DNA from: Gillisia sp. UBA3175
Lineage (GTDB): Bacteria; Bacteroidota; Bacteroidia; Flavobacteriales; Flavobacteriaceae
Assembly (NCBI GenBank): GCA_002364325.1
Contig: DEXV01000003.1
Coordinates: 533,314-597,070 of the forward strand
DNA length: 63,757 bases
Direction of reading: 5' to 3'
The notes beneath the pieces were generated by a model. It made no database searches. It saw only the letters and a program-made list of their open reading frames with translations, and had not been told where the DNA came from. This document shows, in pieces, positions 51,990 through 61,949 of the stretch. Within the stretch, counting starts at the first letter, position 1. The number at the start of each line of letters is the position of its first letter. A program made the position numbers and the translations under genes.

Positions 51990-54203
51990 TTATTCTCTGG
52001 ACACCTTGTCTATCCCATTAATTTTTTTGAGATGCTCTATAAGCGTCTCCAATATCGAGTTATTTTTTACAACCACAGTTATTTTTCCGGTAAAAACACC
52101 ATCTTCACTTTCAAAATTAATGTTGCGCATATTTACGTTCATGCTATTGGAGATCTCCTTGGTGATCTCACTTACTAATCCCAAGTTGTCTATTCCCGCC
52201 AGCTTAATAACCGCCTTAAAATCTTGCTGAGAGGAGTCAATCCATTTGGCTTGTATTATTCGATAGGAATAATTACTCTGAAATTGAATAGCATTGGGGC
52301 AATCCTTTTTATGCACCTTTATTCCTTCACTTACTGTAATAAACCCAAACACCCTATCTCCTGGAATTGGGTTACAGCAATTTGCCATTTTATAATCTAA
52401 TTTTTCTTCTTCCTTTCCAAATACGAGCTGGTCATACTTGGACGTGATCTCCTCCTTGTTTAGATCTTCCGCAATCGGAGCTTTTCTTATCTTATTTTTT
52501 ATGTAACTAACAAAGGCATTACTTCTCGAAGAAGTGAATTCTTTTAAACTCTTATTATCTATCTTACCAATTCCAACACGATAGAAAAGATCCAGACTCG
52601 TCTTTAATTTAAAATAAAGCACTAATTCATTGATTATGCTTTCATTAAAACTGAGTTTTTGGGACTTCAATTTTCTTGCTAGTACAGCTTTTCCTTCTTC
52701 TGCAATTTCCTTTTTCTCGTCTTTTAAAGAAGATTTAATCTTTGCCCGGGCTCTAGCTGTACTTGCATAATCTAGCCAGTTAACGTTAGGCTTTGCATTT
52801 TCTGAAGTAATAATTTCTATTTGGTCCCCACTTTTTAATTCATGGCTTAATGGAACCAATTTATTATTCACTCGAGCACCGCGTGTATGTAATCCAATAG
52901 CGGTATGAATACTGAAGGCAAAATCTAATGGAGTAGCTCCTTTAGGTAAGGATTTAAGATCTCCTTGTGGAGTAAATACAAAGATCTCTTTCGCGTAAAG
53001 ATTCAATTTAAATTGCTCTACAAAATCTACAGCATTCGATTCAGAATTTTCAAGGGCCTCCTGCAATCTGTTCAACCATTCTTCCATGGTCTTTTCTTCT
53101 TGCTCTGCACCTTGTTTATATTTATAATGAGCTGCATATCCTTTTTCTGCGATCTCATTCATTCGCTCACTCCTTATTTGTACCTCGACCCATCTTCCTT
53201 TTGGTCCCATTACAGTAATGTGCAAGGCTTCATAACCAGTGGATTTGGGAGAAGAGATCCAATCTCTTAACCTTATAGGATTAGGTCTAAAGTGATCTGT
53301 TACTATAGAATAGATCTTCCAGGCGTAGAATTTTTCGTTAGCAACATCACCTTTATAAATAATCCTAACTGCAAATTTATCAAAGACTTCATCAAAGGTG
53401 ATATTCTGGGACTTGATCTTCCTCCAAATAGAATAGATAGATTTTGGGCGCCCTTTTATCGTATAATCTAATTTTTCCTGATCTAAAGAATCCTTGATCG
53501 TCTTTGTAAATGCATCTATATAAGCATCTTGTTCTTCCTTGCTTTCGCGAATCTTCTTTAAGATGTCGTTATAAACATCTGGTTCGGTATACTTTAAACT
53601 AAGGTCCTCTAACTCTGTTTTTATGCTATATAGCCCTATTCTATGCGCAAGAGGGGCGTAGATATATAAAGTTTCTGAAGCTATTTTAACCTGCTTATCC
53701 GGTCGCATAGAATCCATAGTTTGCATGTTGTGCAATCTATCTGCAATCTTGATAATGATAACTCTTACATCATCATTAAGCGTAAGTAACATTTTTCTGA
53801 AATTCTCTGCTTGCAGAGATACATCCTTATCCTGCTGATTTTGAAGATGTGAGATCTTTGTAAGTCCATCTACTATTAGCGCAACAGTTTTACCAAACAT
53901 TTGCTCGATCTGCTGCAAAGAATAGGTGGTATCTTCAACTACATCATGCAACAAAGCTGCGGCAATAGATGTGGCATCCAATCCAATTTCTGATGCTACA
54001 ATTTTTGCAACCGCTATAGGATGAAAAATATAAGCCTCGCCAGATTTTCTACGCTGATCTTTATGTGCTTCAACAGAAATATCAAATGCTAATCTTATTA
54101 ATTTTTTATCTTCTTTAGTAAGCGTTCTATAACTAATGCGCAGCAACTCCTTATACTGGCGGGCAATTTCTTTATTTTCTTTTGATATTGCAGCTTCTGT
54201 CAT
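51990..54203 (-). CDS. rel: Bifunctional (p)ppGpp synthetase/hydrolase
   Basis: A 737-residue stringent-response enzyme. Domains in order: HD hydrolase ([18 protein letters not shown], residues about 45-150, with intact HD and ED motifs), the (p)ppGpp synthetase domain ([23 protein letters not shown], about 240-350), TGS ([24 protein letters not shown]), a helical region and a C-terminal ACT domain. Both catalytic halves look functional, so it is a Rel/SpoT type, not a single-activity RelA. It acts on the ribosome to sense starvation. It precedes the fur-purA genes; the latter's product is a known ppGpp target, but linkage here is inference. Confidence 0.96.
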   Translation of the reverse strand: MTEAAISKENKEIARQYKELLRISYRTLTKEDKKLIRLAFDISVEAHKDQRRKSGEAYIFHPIAVAKIVASEIGLDATSIAAALLHDVVEDTTYSLQQIEQMFGKTVALIVDGLTKISHLQNQQDKDVSLQAENFRKMLLTLNDDVRVIIIKIADRLHNMQTMDSMRPDKQVKIASETLYIYAPLAHRIGLYSIKTELEDLSLKYTEPDVYNDILKKIRESKEEQDAYIDAFTKTIKDSLDQEKLDYTIKGRPKSIYSIWRKIKSQNITFDEVFDKFAVRIIYKGDVANEKFYAWKIYSIVTDHFRPNPIRLRDWISSPKSTGYEALHITVMGPKGRWVEVQIRSERMNEIAEKGYAAHYKYKQGAEQEEKTMEEWLNRLQEALENSESNAVDFVEQFKLNLYAKEIFVFTPQGDLKSLPKGATPLDFAFSIHTAIGLHTRGARVNNKLVPLSHELKSGDQIEIITSENAKPNVNWLDYASTARARAKIKSSLKDEKKEIAEEGKAVLARKLKSQKLSFNESIINELVLYFKLKTSLDLFYRVGIGKIDNKSLKEFTSSRSNAFVSYIKNKIRKAPIAEDLNKEEITSKYDQLVFGKEEEKLDYKMANCCNPIPGDRVFGFITVSEGIKVHKKDCPNAIQFQSNYSYRIIQAKWIDSSQQDFKAVIKLAGIDNLGLVSEITKEISNSMNVNMRNINFESEDGVFTGKITVVVKNNSILETLIEHLKKINGIDKVSRE

Positions 54204-54245
54204 AACTTAAAAATACGATTATCAATACAAAGAAACAACTAGAAT

Positions 54246-55478
54246 CTAAGCTCTTAAATTTTTAATTCTTTGCAATAATGTAGGATGTGAATAATGCATA
54301 AAAACGTAAGCTTTATGAGGTGTTAAATTACTCAAACTGGACTTGGATAATTTTTTAAGACTCGAGATCAAAAAATCTTGTTTGTAGGTGTTTTTAGCAA
54401 AATCGTCTGCCTGATATTCAAATTTTCTGGAAAGATAATTCATGATCAACCCAGTTATTTCTGAAATTGGACTATAAAGTAATCCGAAGGCGATAAAGCC
54501 TATATGAAAACTTGGTTTTTGAACGCCTAATGCCTGAGATAAGGTTTCATTACCTACAAAAAGCGATAACAACCACAAAGTGAAACCTGTAGTAACTATT
54601 GAGGCAATTAGATTTATCACAATATGTTTGCGTTTATAATGTCCTACTTCGTGCGCTAATACACTTACAATTTCTTCCTCTTCCAAATCTGTGATCAAAG
54701 TATCATAAAGGGTGATCCTTTTTTCTTTCCCGAAACCAGAAAAATACGCATTTGCCTTAGTACTGCGTTTGGAGCCATCGATCACAAAAATATTATCCAG
54801 TTTAAATCCAACTTTTTCGGCATATGTCTCGATCTTTGATCTTAATGTTCCTTCCTGAAGCGGGGATTGTTTATTGAAAATAGGAACGATTAATTTTGCA
54901 TAGAACATATTAATGAAAAGAATAATAAGCGTTACCAATATCCAAGCATACCACCAAAAATCATTTTCTGTAATTTGATAGAACCATATAATAAGAGATA
55001 ACATGGCACCACCAACTATAGCCATTAATGCCCATGATTTCAGCTTATCTAAAAAGAATAATTTTTTAGTTGTTTTATTGAAGCCATATTTCTCTTCTAT
55101 CACAAAAGTGCTGTAATAGGAGAAGGGAAGGGTTATGATATCACTTGCAAACATGATTATCCCAAAGAAGATCAATGCTCTAATAATAGGATTTTCGCTA
55201 TAACCAGCAGCGATGGAATCTACATATGAAAAGCCATTTAAAAACAAAAACAGTAATAAAGTGAGTAAGGAAAAGCTAGAAGTTATTATCCCAAACTGGA
55301 AGCGTTCCTTTTTGTAACTCTGGGATCTTTTATACTCGGCATCATCATAAACATCTTTTAATTCCACAGGAACGGGATCCTTAAACTTTTTGGCATTTAA
55401 AGCATCCACAATTTTATCGATCACAAAATCAATAAGAATAATGGCAATAATTATATAGAAAATGGTTTGTGCACTCAC
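54246..55478 (-). CDS. M48 family metalloprotease (Ste24/CAAX protease-like)
   Basis: A 410-residue membrane zinc protease with about seven predicted membrane segments. The zinc motif HEVGHYKRKH lies near residue 275, and the third ligand Glu is in the later YQADDFA region (EYQADDF). GSKRSTKANAYFSGFGKEKRITLYDTL is the typical Ste24 substrate-cavity segment. Eukaryotic relatives cleave prenylated proteins; in bacteria a role in membrane-protein quality control is likely. It is 42 bases upstream (in transcription) of the Rel gene start and probably its own or shared unit. Confidence 0.92.
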   Translation of the reverse strand: MSAQTIFYIIIAIILIDFVIDKIVDALNAKKFKDPVPVELKDVYDDAEYKRSQSYKKERFQFGIITSSFSLLTLLLFLFLNGFSYVDSIAAGYSENPIIRALIFFGIIMFASDIITLPFSYYSTFVIEEKYGFNKTTKKLFFLDKLKSWALMAIVGGAMLSLIIWFYQITENDFWWYAWILVTLIILFINMFYAKLIVPIFNKQSPLQEGTLRSKIETYAEKVGFKLDNIFVIDGSKRSTKANAYFSGFGKEKRITLYDTLITDLEEEEIVSVLAHEVGHYKRKHIVINLIASIVTTGFTLWLLSLFVGNETLSQALGVQKPSFHIGFIAFGLLYSPISEITGLIMNYLSRKFEYQADDFAKNTYKQDFLISSLKKLSKSSLSNLTPHKAYVFMHYSHPTLLQRIKNLRA

Positions 55479-55517
55479 GTGATATTCTTTTTTATGAATT
55501 TAATTTATGCTGAAAGT

Positions 55518-56315
55518 TTACGAAAAACCCCGTTGCCTTTTGGCTTCAAAAATCAAAATTCCGGCAGCTACAGAAACATTCATGCTGTCTATTTCACCTT
55601 GCATTGGAATAATGATGTTTTGATCTGAATTTTCTAGCCATTCTTCACTAAGACCGGTAGCTTCAGTTCCTACAATTATTGCTGAAGATCCTTTAAAATC
55701 TATTTCATCGTAGTTCTTAGAAGCTTTAAGTTCCGCAGCATATATCGAGATTTTATTCTTTTTCAGAAATTCTATAATTTCTGAAGTAGTTCCCATTGCC
55801 ACTTTATTTGTAAAAACACAACCTACACTAGAACGTATAATATTGGGATTAAAAAGATCTGTCTTTGGGTTAGCAATAAGTACAGCATCTACTTTTGCGG
55901 CATCGGCAGTTCGAAGGATCGCACCAATATTTCCAGGTTTTTCTGGAGCTTCGGCCACCAGGATCAATAAATTTTGTGCTTTTAGATCCAAAGAATCCAA
56001 TGTAAGATCCTTTTCTTTAAAAAGCGCCATTACACCTTCTGTACTTCCGCGATAAGCGATCTTTTCATAAACCTCTGCCGAGAACTCTGTGATATCTTGC
56101 ATGCCTGAGATAAGGTCTTTAACTTTTTCCGCAGGAAATAAAGAATCGCAATAATACACAGCTTCACAATAATAACCACCTTTTAGGGCAAGCTGAATTT
56201 CCCGAACTCCTTCTACCAAAAAAACTCCTTCTTTCTTCCGATTTCTCGATTTTTCCTGAAGCTGAAGCAATCTCTTTACCAATGGATTTTGTAAACTGGA
56301 AATTTGTTTGATCAT
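55518..56315 (-). CDS. TrmH/SpoU family RNA 2-prime-O-methyltransferase
   Basis: A 265-residue SPOUT-fold enzyme using SAM to methylate ribose in rRNA or tRNA. It has an N-terminal substrate-binding domain (KQISSLQNPLVKRLLQL). The knotted domain has the three motifs NIGAILRTADAA (motif 1), IIVGTEATGLSEEW (motif 2) and IPMQGEIDSMNVSVAAGIL (motif 3). The layout resembles RlmB and the YsgA/AviRb group; the exact target nucleotide is unknown. It is a lone gene near the Ste24-like protease, 40 bases upstream of it. Confidence 0.93.
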   Translation of the reverse strand: MIKQISSLQNPLVKRLLQLQEKSRNRKKEGVFLVEGVREIQLALKGGYYCEAVYYCDSLFPAEKVKDLISGMQDITEFSAEVYEKIAYRGSTEGVMALFKEKDLTLDSLDLKAQNLLILVAEAPEKPGNIGAILRTADAAKVDAVLIANPKTDLFNPNIIRSSVGCVFTNKVAMGTTSEIIEFLKKNKISIYAAELKASKNYDEIDFKGSSAIIVGTEATGLSEEWLENSDQNIIIPMQGEIDSMNVSVAAGILIFEAKRQRGFS

Positions 56316-56352
56316 AGTGTAAAAGTAAGTACTTATAATTATTCACAAATAT

Positions 56353-56379
56353 AAAACCTCTGATAATTTCAGAGGTTTT
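56353..56379 (-). terminator. Terminator after the amidohydrolase pair
   Basis: AAAACCTCTGA (56353-56363) pairs perfectly with TCAGAGGTTTT (56369-56379), loop TAATT. It lies 31 bases past the stop of the 56410 gene on the minus strand; T/A-rich bases follow on both sides. Confidence 0.85.
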
Positions 56380-56409
56380 ATAATCAAAATTGTATTTTAA
56401 ATTTTGTTT

Positions 56410-57723
56410 TTACTCTGTTTTTTCTTTCTGATATTTATCGGAATATCTGTGATATAATTCTGTTTGATGAGTTTCCAAACTTAGCACTCTGCCTTTAATA
56501 AAAGCTTTAGTTAGTTTATTTGTTCTCATATCCAAGGCATCTCCTTCACTAATAAAAAGTGTAGCATCTTTACCAACTTCCAGTGAACCTAAACGGTCAT
56601 CAATTCCTAAGATCTTAGCATTGTTCAGCGTGATCATTTGCAAGGCTTGCTCTTTGTCCATGCCATGTGCAACAACAGTTCCAGCATAAAAAGGCAAATT
56701 ACGGGTGCTCATACGTTCCATAGAACCGCTGGTTTCTAAGCCTACCAATAATCCTTTATCTGCCAATAATTTTGGAAGTTTATAATTGTAGTCATAATCG
56801 TCATCTGCTTGATTAGGTAAACTATGTGGGCGAGGAGCAAGTATAGAAATATTTTCAGCTTTAATTTGATCGGCTACATTTAAAGCATCATAACCACCTA
56901 TAATTACCAAATTCTTTAAATTCTGATCTTTTTTGAACTGAATTACATCTACTATCTCACGTTCTCCATCTACATGTACAAAAACTTTTTTTCCATTAGA
57001 GAATACAGATTCCATAGATTTAAAAGGAAGATTTTCTTGCTTTTGGTCTCCGGCTAAATAGGCTTTAGAATTATTGAAGAATTGTTTCAATTTTAAAACT
57101 TCTTCTTGATAGGTTTCATTTGCTTTCATTCCTCTTGGTTCACCCAGCCACCATCTACCACGCTTAAAACTATTTGGCCAATTAATATGAAGGCCGGTTT
57201 CTTTTTTAAGTACAGCATCTTCCCAGTTCCAGGCATCAAATTGAACAATAGAGGAAGTTCCAGAGATAGTTCCGCCACGAGGAACAATTTCGCCAATTAG
57301 AACTCCATTTGGTCTCATGCTCTCTACTACCTGACTTTCTGCATTGTACGCTGGAAGGCTGTTTATGTGTGGTAACATTTCACCAATTTCATCCTCGTCA
57401 TCTGTTTGTCTCAAGGCATCGATCTCTACCAAACCTAAAGTTGAGTTAGGAGCAATTATTCCCGGATAGACATGTTTTCCATCTGCTTTTATGATGGTTC
57501 CGCGATATTGCATTTTGGTTGTTGTAGCATCCAATACCTGAGTTAATTTACCATTTTCGAAGATTATTAAACTGTTTTCGATCACTTTTCCGTTACCGAT
57601 ATGGGCGGTTGCGCCAACAATGGTTACTGCTTCATTTTGAACGGGAGCAGGAGTTTGTTGAGAGAACATTATACTCGATAATAAAAATGAGCATAGCAAT
57701 AATTTTATATTGAAATTTTTCAT
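56410..57723 (-). CDS. Amidohydrolase-family protein lacking the HxH metal motif
   Basis: A 437-residue protein with a signal peptide (about 1-21, ending MFSQ). The flanking beta-sandwich and barrel shape of amidohydrolases are recognisable (TIVGATAHIGNGKVIENSLIIFENGKL; GRLGSLEVGKDATLFIS-like C-terminus). But where active members read PGFIDxHxH, this reads YPGIIAPNSTL, with no HxH. The protein likely lost the usual metal site and could be a binding or partner subunit of the larger protein encoded just upstream at 57735 (11-base gap). An enzyme with unusual metal use cannot be excluded. Confidence 0.88.
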   Translation of the reverse strand: MKNFNIKLLLCSFLLSSIMFSQQTPAPVQNEAVTIVGATAHIGNGKVIENSLIIFENGKLTQVLDATTTKMQYRGTIIKADGKHVYPGIIAPNSTLGLVEIDALRQTDDEDEIGEMLPHINSLPAYNAESQVVESMRPNGVLIGEIVPRGGTISGTSSIVQFDAWNWEDAVLKKETGLHINWPNSFKRGRWWLGEPRGMKANETYQEEVLKLKQFFNNSKAYLAGDQKQENLPFKSMESVFSNGKKVFVHVDGEREIVDVIQFKKDQNLKNLVIIGGYDALNVADQIKAENISILAPRPHSLPNQADDDYDYNYKLPKLLADKGLLVGLETSGSMERMSTRNLPFYAGTVVAHGMDKEQALQMITLNNAKILGIDDRLGSLEVGKDATLFISEGDALDMRTNKLTKAFIKGRVLSLETHQTELYHRYSDKYQKEKTE

Positions 57724-57734
57724 TGTCTTAATTT

Positions 57735-60707
57735 TTAATAAGTTTCCAAAGTGTCACAAGTCATTCGCTGATCTTCCTTTTTGCTAGCTGGCTGAGTTTT
57801 TTCTCCTCCGTTTTTAGCGGCTAACATTTGGCCGGTAATCATATTCTTTTGCTGCGCAATTTCTTCTCTTAGTTGTTTATCCTTTTCAATATCGAAATAC
57901 ACGGTTCCTTCAATTACCGTTTTTTCTGCTTTGCTATAAATAGATAATGGATTTCCAGACCACAGCACAACATCTCCATCTTTTCCTTCAGCAATACTAC
58001 CCACACGATTATCTATATGTAATAATTTTGCAGGATTTAAAGTGACAAATTTCCATGCTTCTTCTTCAGAAATATCTCCATATTTCACACTTTTCGCGGC
58101 TTCTTGATTTAATCTTCTGCTCATTTCGCCATCATCACTGTTAATTGCTACAGTGAGACCAGCGTTATGCATAATTGCAGCATTATAAGGAATTGCATCC
58201 TTCACCTCATATTTATAGGCCCACCAATCTGAAAACGTTGAAGCACCAGCGCCATGTTCCTTCATCTTATCTGCAACTTTATAACCTTCTAGAATGTGAG
58301 TAAATGTGTTTATTCTAAAGTCGAAATCTTCAGCAACTTTCATTAGCATATTAATTTCACTTTGTACGTAAGAATGGCTGGAAACAAAGCGTTCACCATT
58401 CAAGATCTCAACCAAGGTTTCCATTTCAAGATCTTTTCTATAATTTCCAGTTTTTTTAGCAGTTTCATAATCTCTGGCTCTGCTAAAATAATCGGTAAAA
58501 ACTTGTTCTACACCCATTCTGGTTTGTGGAAATCTACTTGTGCTGTTCCAGTTAGATTGCTTTACATTTTCCCCTAAAGCGAATTTTATAAATTTAGGAG
58601 AGTTGGTATAGATCATATCTTTAGCAGCGGTTCCCCATTTTAATTTAAGAATTGCAGATTGCCCACCAATTGGGTTTGCTGAACCATGTAACAATTGAAT
58701 AGAAGTAACTCCTCCTGCTAGATCTCTGTAAATATCGATATCTGTAGGATCTATAACATCTTCCATACTAACCTCTGCGGTGGAATTATGTCCAGCTTCA
58801 TTAATTGCTGAAGCAGCAAGGTGAGAATGTTCATCTATAATTCCGGCAGTTAAATGCTTTCCGGTTGCATCTATCACTTTTGCACTACCGACATTTAAAT
58901 TACTGCCAATTCCAGATATTTTTCCATTTTTTATCAATACATCGGTTTGTTGCATGATCCCTTTTTCGGTGTTGGTCCAAACGGTGGCATTCTTAAATAG
59001 AAGATCTTGTTGCTTTGGGAGTTCCTTAAATCCATAAGCCATATTTGGAAAAGTTACAGGTAGAACTGGTAATATATCCTTTTTCTTATCCTCCTCTTTT
59101 TTCTTGTCTTCTTCAGAAGTATCGGCAGTTTTAGTAGCAGTAAAAGAGGTCTCTTTTCCATTGCTCAAAATAGCCCTACCCAAGATCTTACTAGGATTGT
59201 CACCTACTTTTGCGACTAATCGAGTAAATTCAGTTTTAGTTGAATCTAAAGAGGAGAGCATCAATTGCATCCAGGTATCACTATAGGTCAATTTAGAATT
59301 TACTTTTTTGTCACCAAGTTTCACTTCAGCTTTAGGAGAATTTGGTTTCCCTGAAACTTTTAGATCGTAAGTTTCTGCTCCAACTTTAAGTTTATAGGAT
59401 CCTTCTAAATTGGCAGTATTCATATTCTCTAGAACTGTTTTTTGACCTTGAATCCAGTTTTCGTAAAGAACTGTTTCTTCTTCAAAAATATCCCCAGAGG
59501 TGATTAATAAATTAGCCCAAGCTCCTTGTTTAATAACTCCTAGTTTATTTTCTTCCCCTAGAAATTTAGCAGGAGAAGTTGTTAATGCTGCTAAAGCTTT
59601 GTTTTTATCCAACCCATAAGAAATAGCTTTTAATAGGTTTTCTCTAAATTTCTTTTCATCCTTTAAATTATAAGTTGTCAAGATAAATGGAATGTCGTTT
59701 TTTGCAAGCTGCATTAGGTTTGAAGGTGCCTGGTTCCATCTTTTCATGTCCTGTAAGCTTACATTATTTGCCATAAAGGGATTCTCAAGATCATAGGCTT
59801 CAGGAAAATCAAGCGGAATAATATAGGTAGCCTTGCTGTTTTTTACTTCAGCAATATTTTCAAATTCATTTCCGCTTCCAAAGATCAGGTATTGAATACC
59901 AAATTCATCTCCCACTTTATCGGCTCTTAATTCATCTAATAAATTATCGGCCTTGAAGATTTGCGGAAGATTTTTATTTCTATTTAAAGCTTCTAATGCA
60001 AGATCTTTATTTTGCGTGTTTCCGTTAGCGTACCAGGAAGCATCCAAATAGGTTTGTCTTAGTAATGCCATTGCTCCCATAATGGAGGTAGGATACGATT
60101 GATTTGATTGTACACTTTTATCGAAAGAGAGGAAGTTTGCAGATTTATCTTTTAGTATTCTATCACCTTCAGATCCTTCGGTATTTAGACTTACCAACAT
60201 TCCTGTTCCACGCATAATTCCATCTGCCTGATGCGTATTTACAACGCCAAATCCATTCTTCTTAAATTTTTCTGCATCTGTTTTGCTGAAGCTAAACGAT
60301 TCTAAAGCATTGGTTTCAGGTCTTATATGGTCATTCCAATAATAACCTTCACGAGAAGCATTATATTGTGGCTGGCCATTTCCATCACTTGCTTTGGTTG
60401 GTTTTGTCATTCCAAAATCACTATAGATCTCGATAAATGAAGGATACACATCCTTTCCTTTAAGATCGATTTTAATACTGTTTTTGGGGACATTTATGCT
60501 TTTACCAACTTCAACTATTTTACCATCTCTCATAGAGATCATCCCGTTTTCTATAAGGGTGTTGGGATCTACATGAATCTTAGCATTCTCTAGAATTGTA
60601 AAATTGGTATTTTCGGTTTTTACACCATCATTTTTTGGAAAATAATCCTGAGCTTGTGCATGAAACCCTGCCAGAATTAGGGAGTAGAGTAATAATTTTA
60701 ACTTCAT
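57735..60707 (-). CDS. Two-module amidohydrolase, N-terminal module degenerate
   Basis: A 990-residue exported protein (signal peptide about 1-19, ending HAQA). The N-terminal half (about 35-430) is an amidohydrolase-like module reading YPSFIEIYSDFG where HxH is expected, so the metal site is missing. The C-terminal half (about 575-960) is a complete module: HSHL (His627/His629), later SSHSYVQSE, NTFTHILEGYK and the metal Asp in INSDDGE. An acidic/lysine linker (near 540-550) joins the halves. Function is probably hydrolysis of an amide or cyclic bond in the periplasm. With the partner gene at 56410 it makes three such modules, only one with all metal residues. Confidence 0.88.
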   Translation of the reverse strand: MKLKLLLYSLILAGFHAQAQDYFPKNDGVKTENTNFTILENAKIHVDPNTLIENGMISMRDGKIVEVGKSINVPKNSIKIDLKGKDVYPSFIEIYSDFGMTKPTKASDGNGQPQYNASREGYYWNDHIRPETNALESFSFSKTDAEKFKKNGFGVVNTHQADGIMRGTGMLVSLNTEGSEGDRILKDKSANFLSFDKSVQSNQSYPTSIMGAMALLRQTYLDASWYANGNTQNKDLALEALNRNKNLPQIFKADNLLDELRADKVGDEFGIQYLIFGSGNEFENIAEVKNSKATYIIPLDFPEAYDLENPFMANNVSLQDMKRWNQAPSNLMQLAKNDIPFILTTYNLKDEKKFRENLLKAISYGLDKNKALAALTTSPAKFLGEENKLGVIKQGAWANLLITSGDIFEEETVLYENWIQGQKTVLENMNTANLEGSYKLKVGAETYDLKVSGKPNSPKAEVKLGDKKVNSKLTYSDTWMQLMLSSLDSTKTEFTRLVAKVGDNPSKILGRAILSNGKETSFTATKTADTSEEDKKKEEDKKKDILPVLPVTFPNMAYGFKELPKQQDLLFKNATVWTNTEKGIMQQTDVLIKNGKISGIGSNLNVGSAKVIDATGKHLTAGIIDEHSHLAASAINEAGHNSTAEVSMEDVIDPTDIDIYRDLAGGVTSIQLLHGSANPIGGQSAILKLKWGTAAKDMIYTNSPKFIKFALGENVKQSNWNSTSRFPQTRMGVEQVFTDYFSRARDYETAKKTGNYRKDLEMETLVEILNGERFVSSHSYVQSEINMLMKVAEDFDFRINTFTHILEGYKVADKMKEHGAGASTFSDWWAYKYEVKDAIPYNAAIMHNAGLTVAINSDDGEMSRRLNQEAAKSVKYGDISEEEAWKFVTLNPAKLLHIDNRVGSIAEGKDGDVVLWSGNPLSIYSKAEKTVIEGTVYFDIEKDKQLREEIAQQKNMITGQMLAAKNGGEKTQPASKKEDQRMTCDTLETY

Positions 60708-60788
60708 AAATAAAAAGATTTTAGTTGTAATGCCTGTAAAATTAGGAAAGCGGAATTTAAGAATATTTTATTAAATAGCTAATAGCCC

Positions 60789-61862
60789 TTAAAAGGCATT
60801 TTCAACATCATCAAAATAATTCACCAATAAAGCCACTACATAGCTATAGCTTTTCATTCCATCTGCTTGATTGTTAGCTTTTAAGAAGCCATTGTAAGTT
60901 ACTTGGAAAAACGGCTCGATTGGGTTTTTATGGGTCTCCCAAAAATCTCGAACTTCTTTGTAGTTAGCTAGGATGCCGGGATGTATGGTTTTTATAAGTT
61001 CGTCTGCTTTTGCCCGATCCCGAACATATAGTTCATTTAAACAATAACGCAAAGCAAAAGTAAATCCGGAATATTGAAAATATGGATCATTATGATTCAT
61101 AGTAGCGAGACAGGCGATGAAATTAGCCTCATTTTCCTTTGCAAAACCTAATTGATGACCAATTTCATGACTGGCAGTTGTAGGGATTTTATAACGTAAG
61201 ATCTGAGTATTTACTTGAGCTTCGTTAGTTAGCGGATTGAGATATCCATTAAATCCCATATACGTTAAGGGAATGCTATAAAGCGAACGTTTGAGACTGT
61301 GCCCTTCATAAGTAAGTTTAGGATAATCTACACTTAGCTGTTTGTATCCATCTATGGTACTTCGTAATAGAAAGGTTTTTTTAAATTTATAATCAACCTT
61401 TAAGGAATCATTATTTACCAATTCACTATGGATATGATTGGATTTTTTTATAAGAGTTGAAGTTAAAAGAACCAACTCTTCTGTGGTATAGGTGTTTTTT
61501 ATCTTTAAAGTTCTATGCAGTGGAAGTCTATAATAATTAAGTCCCCAGAACAAATGGAAACATGCATAGATTATGGAAAAAGTAGCTAATATATCTAAAA
61601 TCCAAATTTTATAATTGCTAAATCTGGTTTTAATTCTAACGGACACCCATCTAATTGTAGAAATAATAAAAAACGTATACAGTAGATCTCCCAGAGAAAA
61701 AGGAAGTAGCCCTACAGAAAATCGCATAATTTTGGCAATATATGGATACAGCCCTGTACTATACCAAGTTTCGATAAATTCTGGAAATCTTGAAACAATC
61801 TTAATTGCAATTATCTGTAAAGGCAATAAAATGGCTAAAATAAGGCTGGTTCTATTTCTCAC
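60789..61862 (-). CDS. DUF3810 membrane protein with HEIGH motif
   Basis: A 357-residue protein of the DUF3810 family, common in Bacteroidota. Three membrane helices lie in about the first 130 residues (SLILAILLPLQIIAIKI; VGLLPFSLGDLLYTFFII; IWILDILATFSIIYACFHLFWGLNYYRLPL). The soluble part carries SHEIGHQLGF (His232-His236) and ENEANFIACL with Glu245, which together fit the H-E-x-x-H ... E pattern of a zinc metalloprotease. This would be a membrane-attached protease facing the periplasm or the cytosol. The family has no assigned function; the protease role is inference. It diverges from pepD. Confidence 0.88.
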   Translation of the reverse strand: MRNRTSLILAILLPLQIIAIKIVSRFPEFIETWYSTGLYPYIAKIMRFSVGLLPFSLGDLLYTFFIISTIRWVSVRIKTRFSNYKIWILDILATFSIIYACFHLFWGLNYYRLPLHRTLKIKNTYTTEELVLLTSTLIKKSNHIHSELVNNDSLKVDYKFKKTFLLRSTIDGYKQLSVDYPKLTYEGHSLKRSLYSIPLTYMGFNGYLNPLTNEAQVNTQILRYKIPTTASHEIGHQLGFAKENEANFIACLATMNHNDPYFQYSGFTFALRYCLNELYVRDRAKADELIKTIHPGILANYKEVRDFWETHKNPIEPFFQVTYNGFLKANNQADGMKSYSYVVALLVNYFDDVENAF

Positions 61863-61918
61863 TATTCAAATTAAATCTAATAAACGGTAACAAAATTTCG
61901 TGGTTTGTGAATTACCAA

Positions 61919-61926
61919 TATCTTTG
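61919..61926 (+). promoter_or_regulatory. -7 box of pepD
   Basis: TATCTTTG is a perfect -7 box, 23 bases before the ATG at 61950; it overlaps the in-frame GTG at 61926, which is thus not the start. Confidence 0.55.
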
Positions 61927-61949
61927 TGAATATACCAAATAATAATTCT

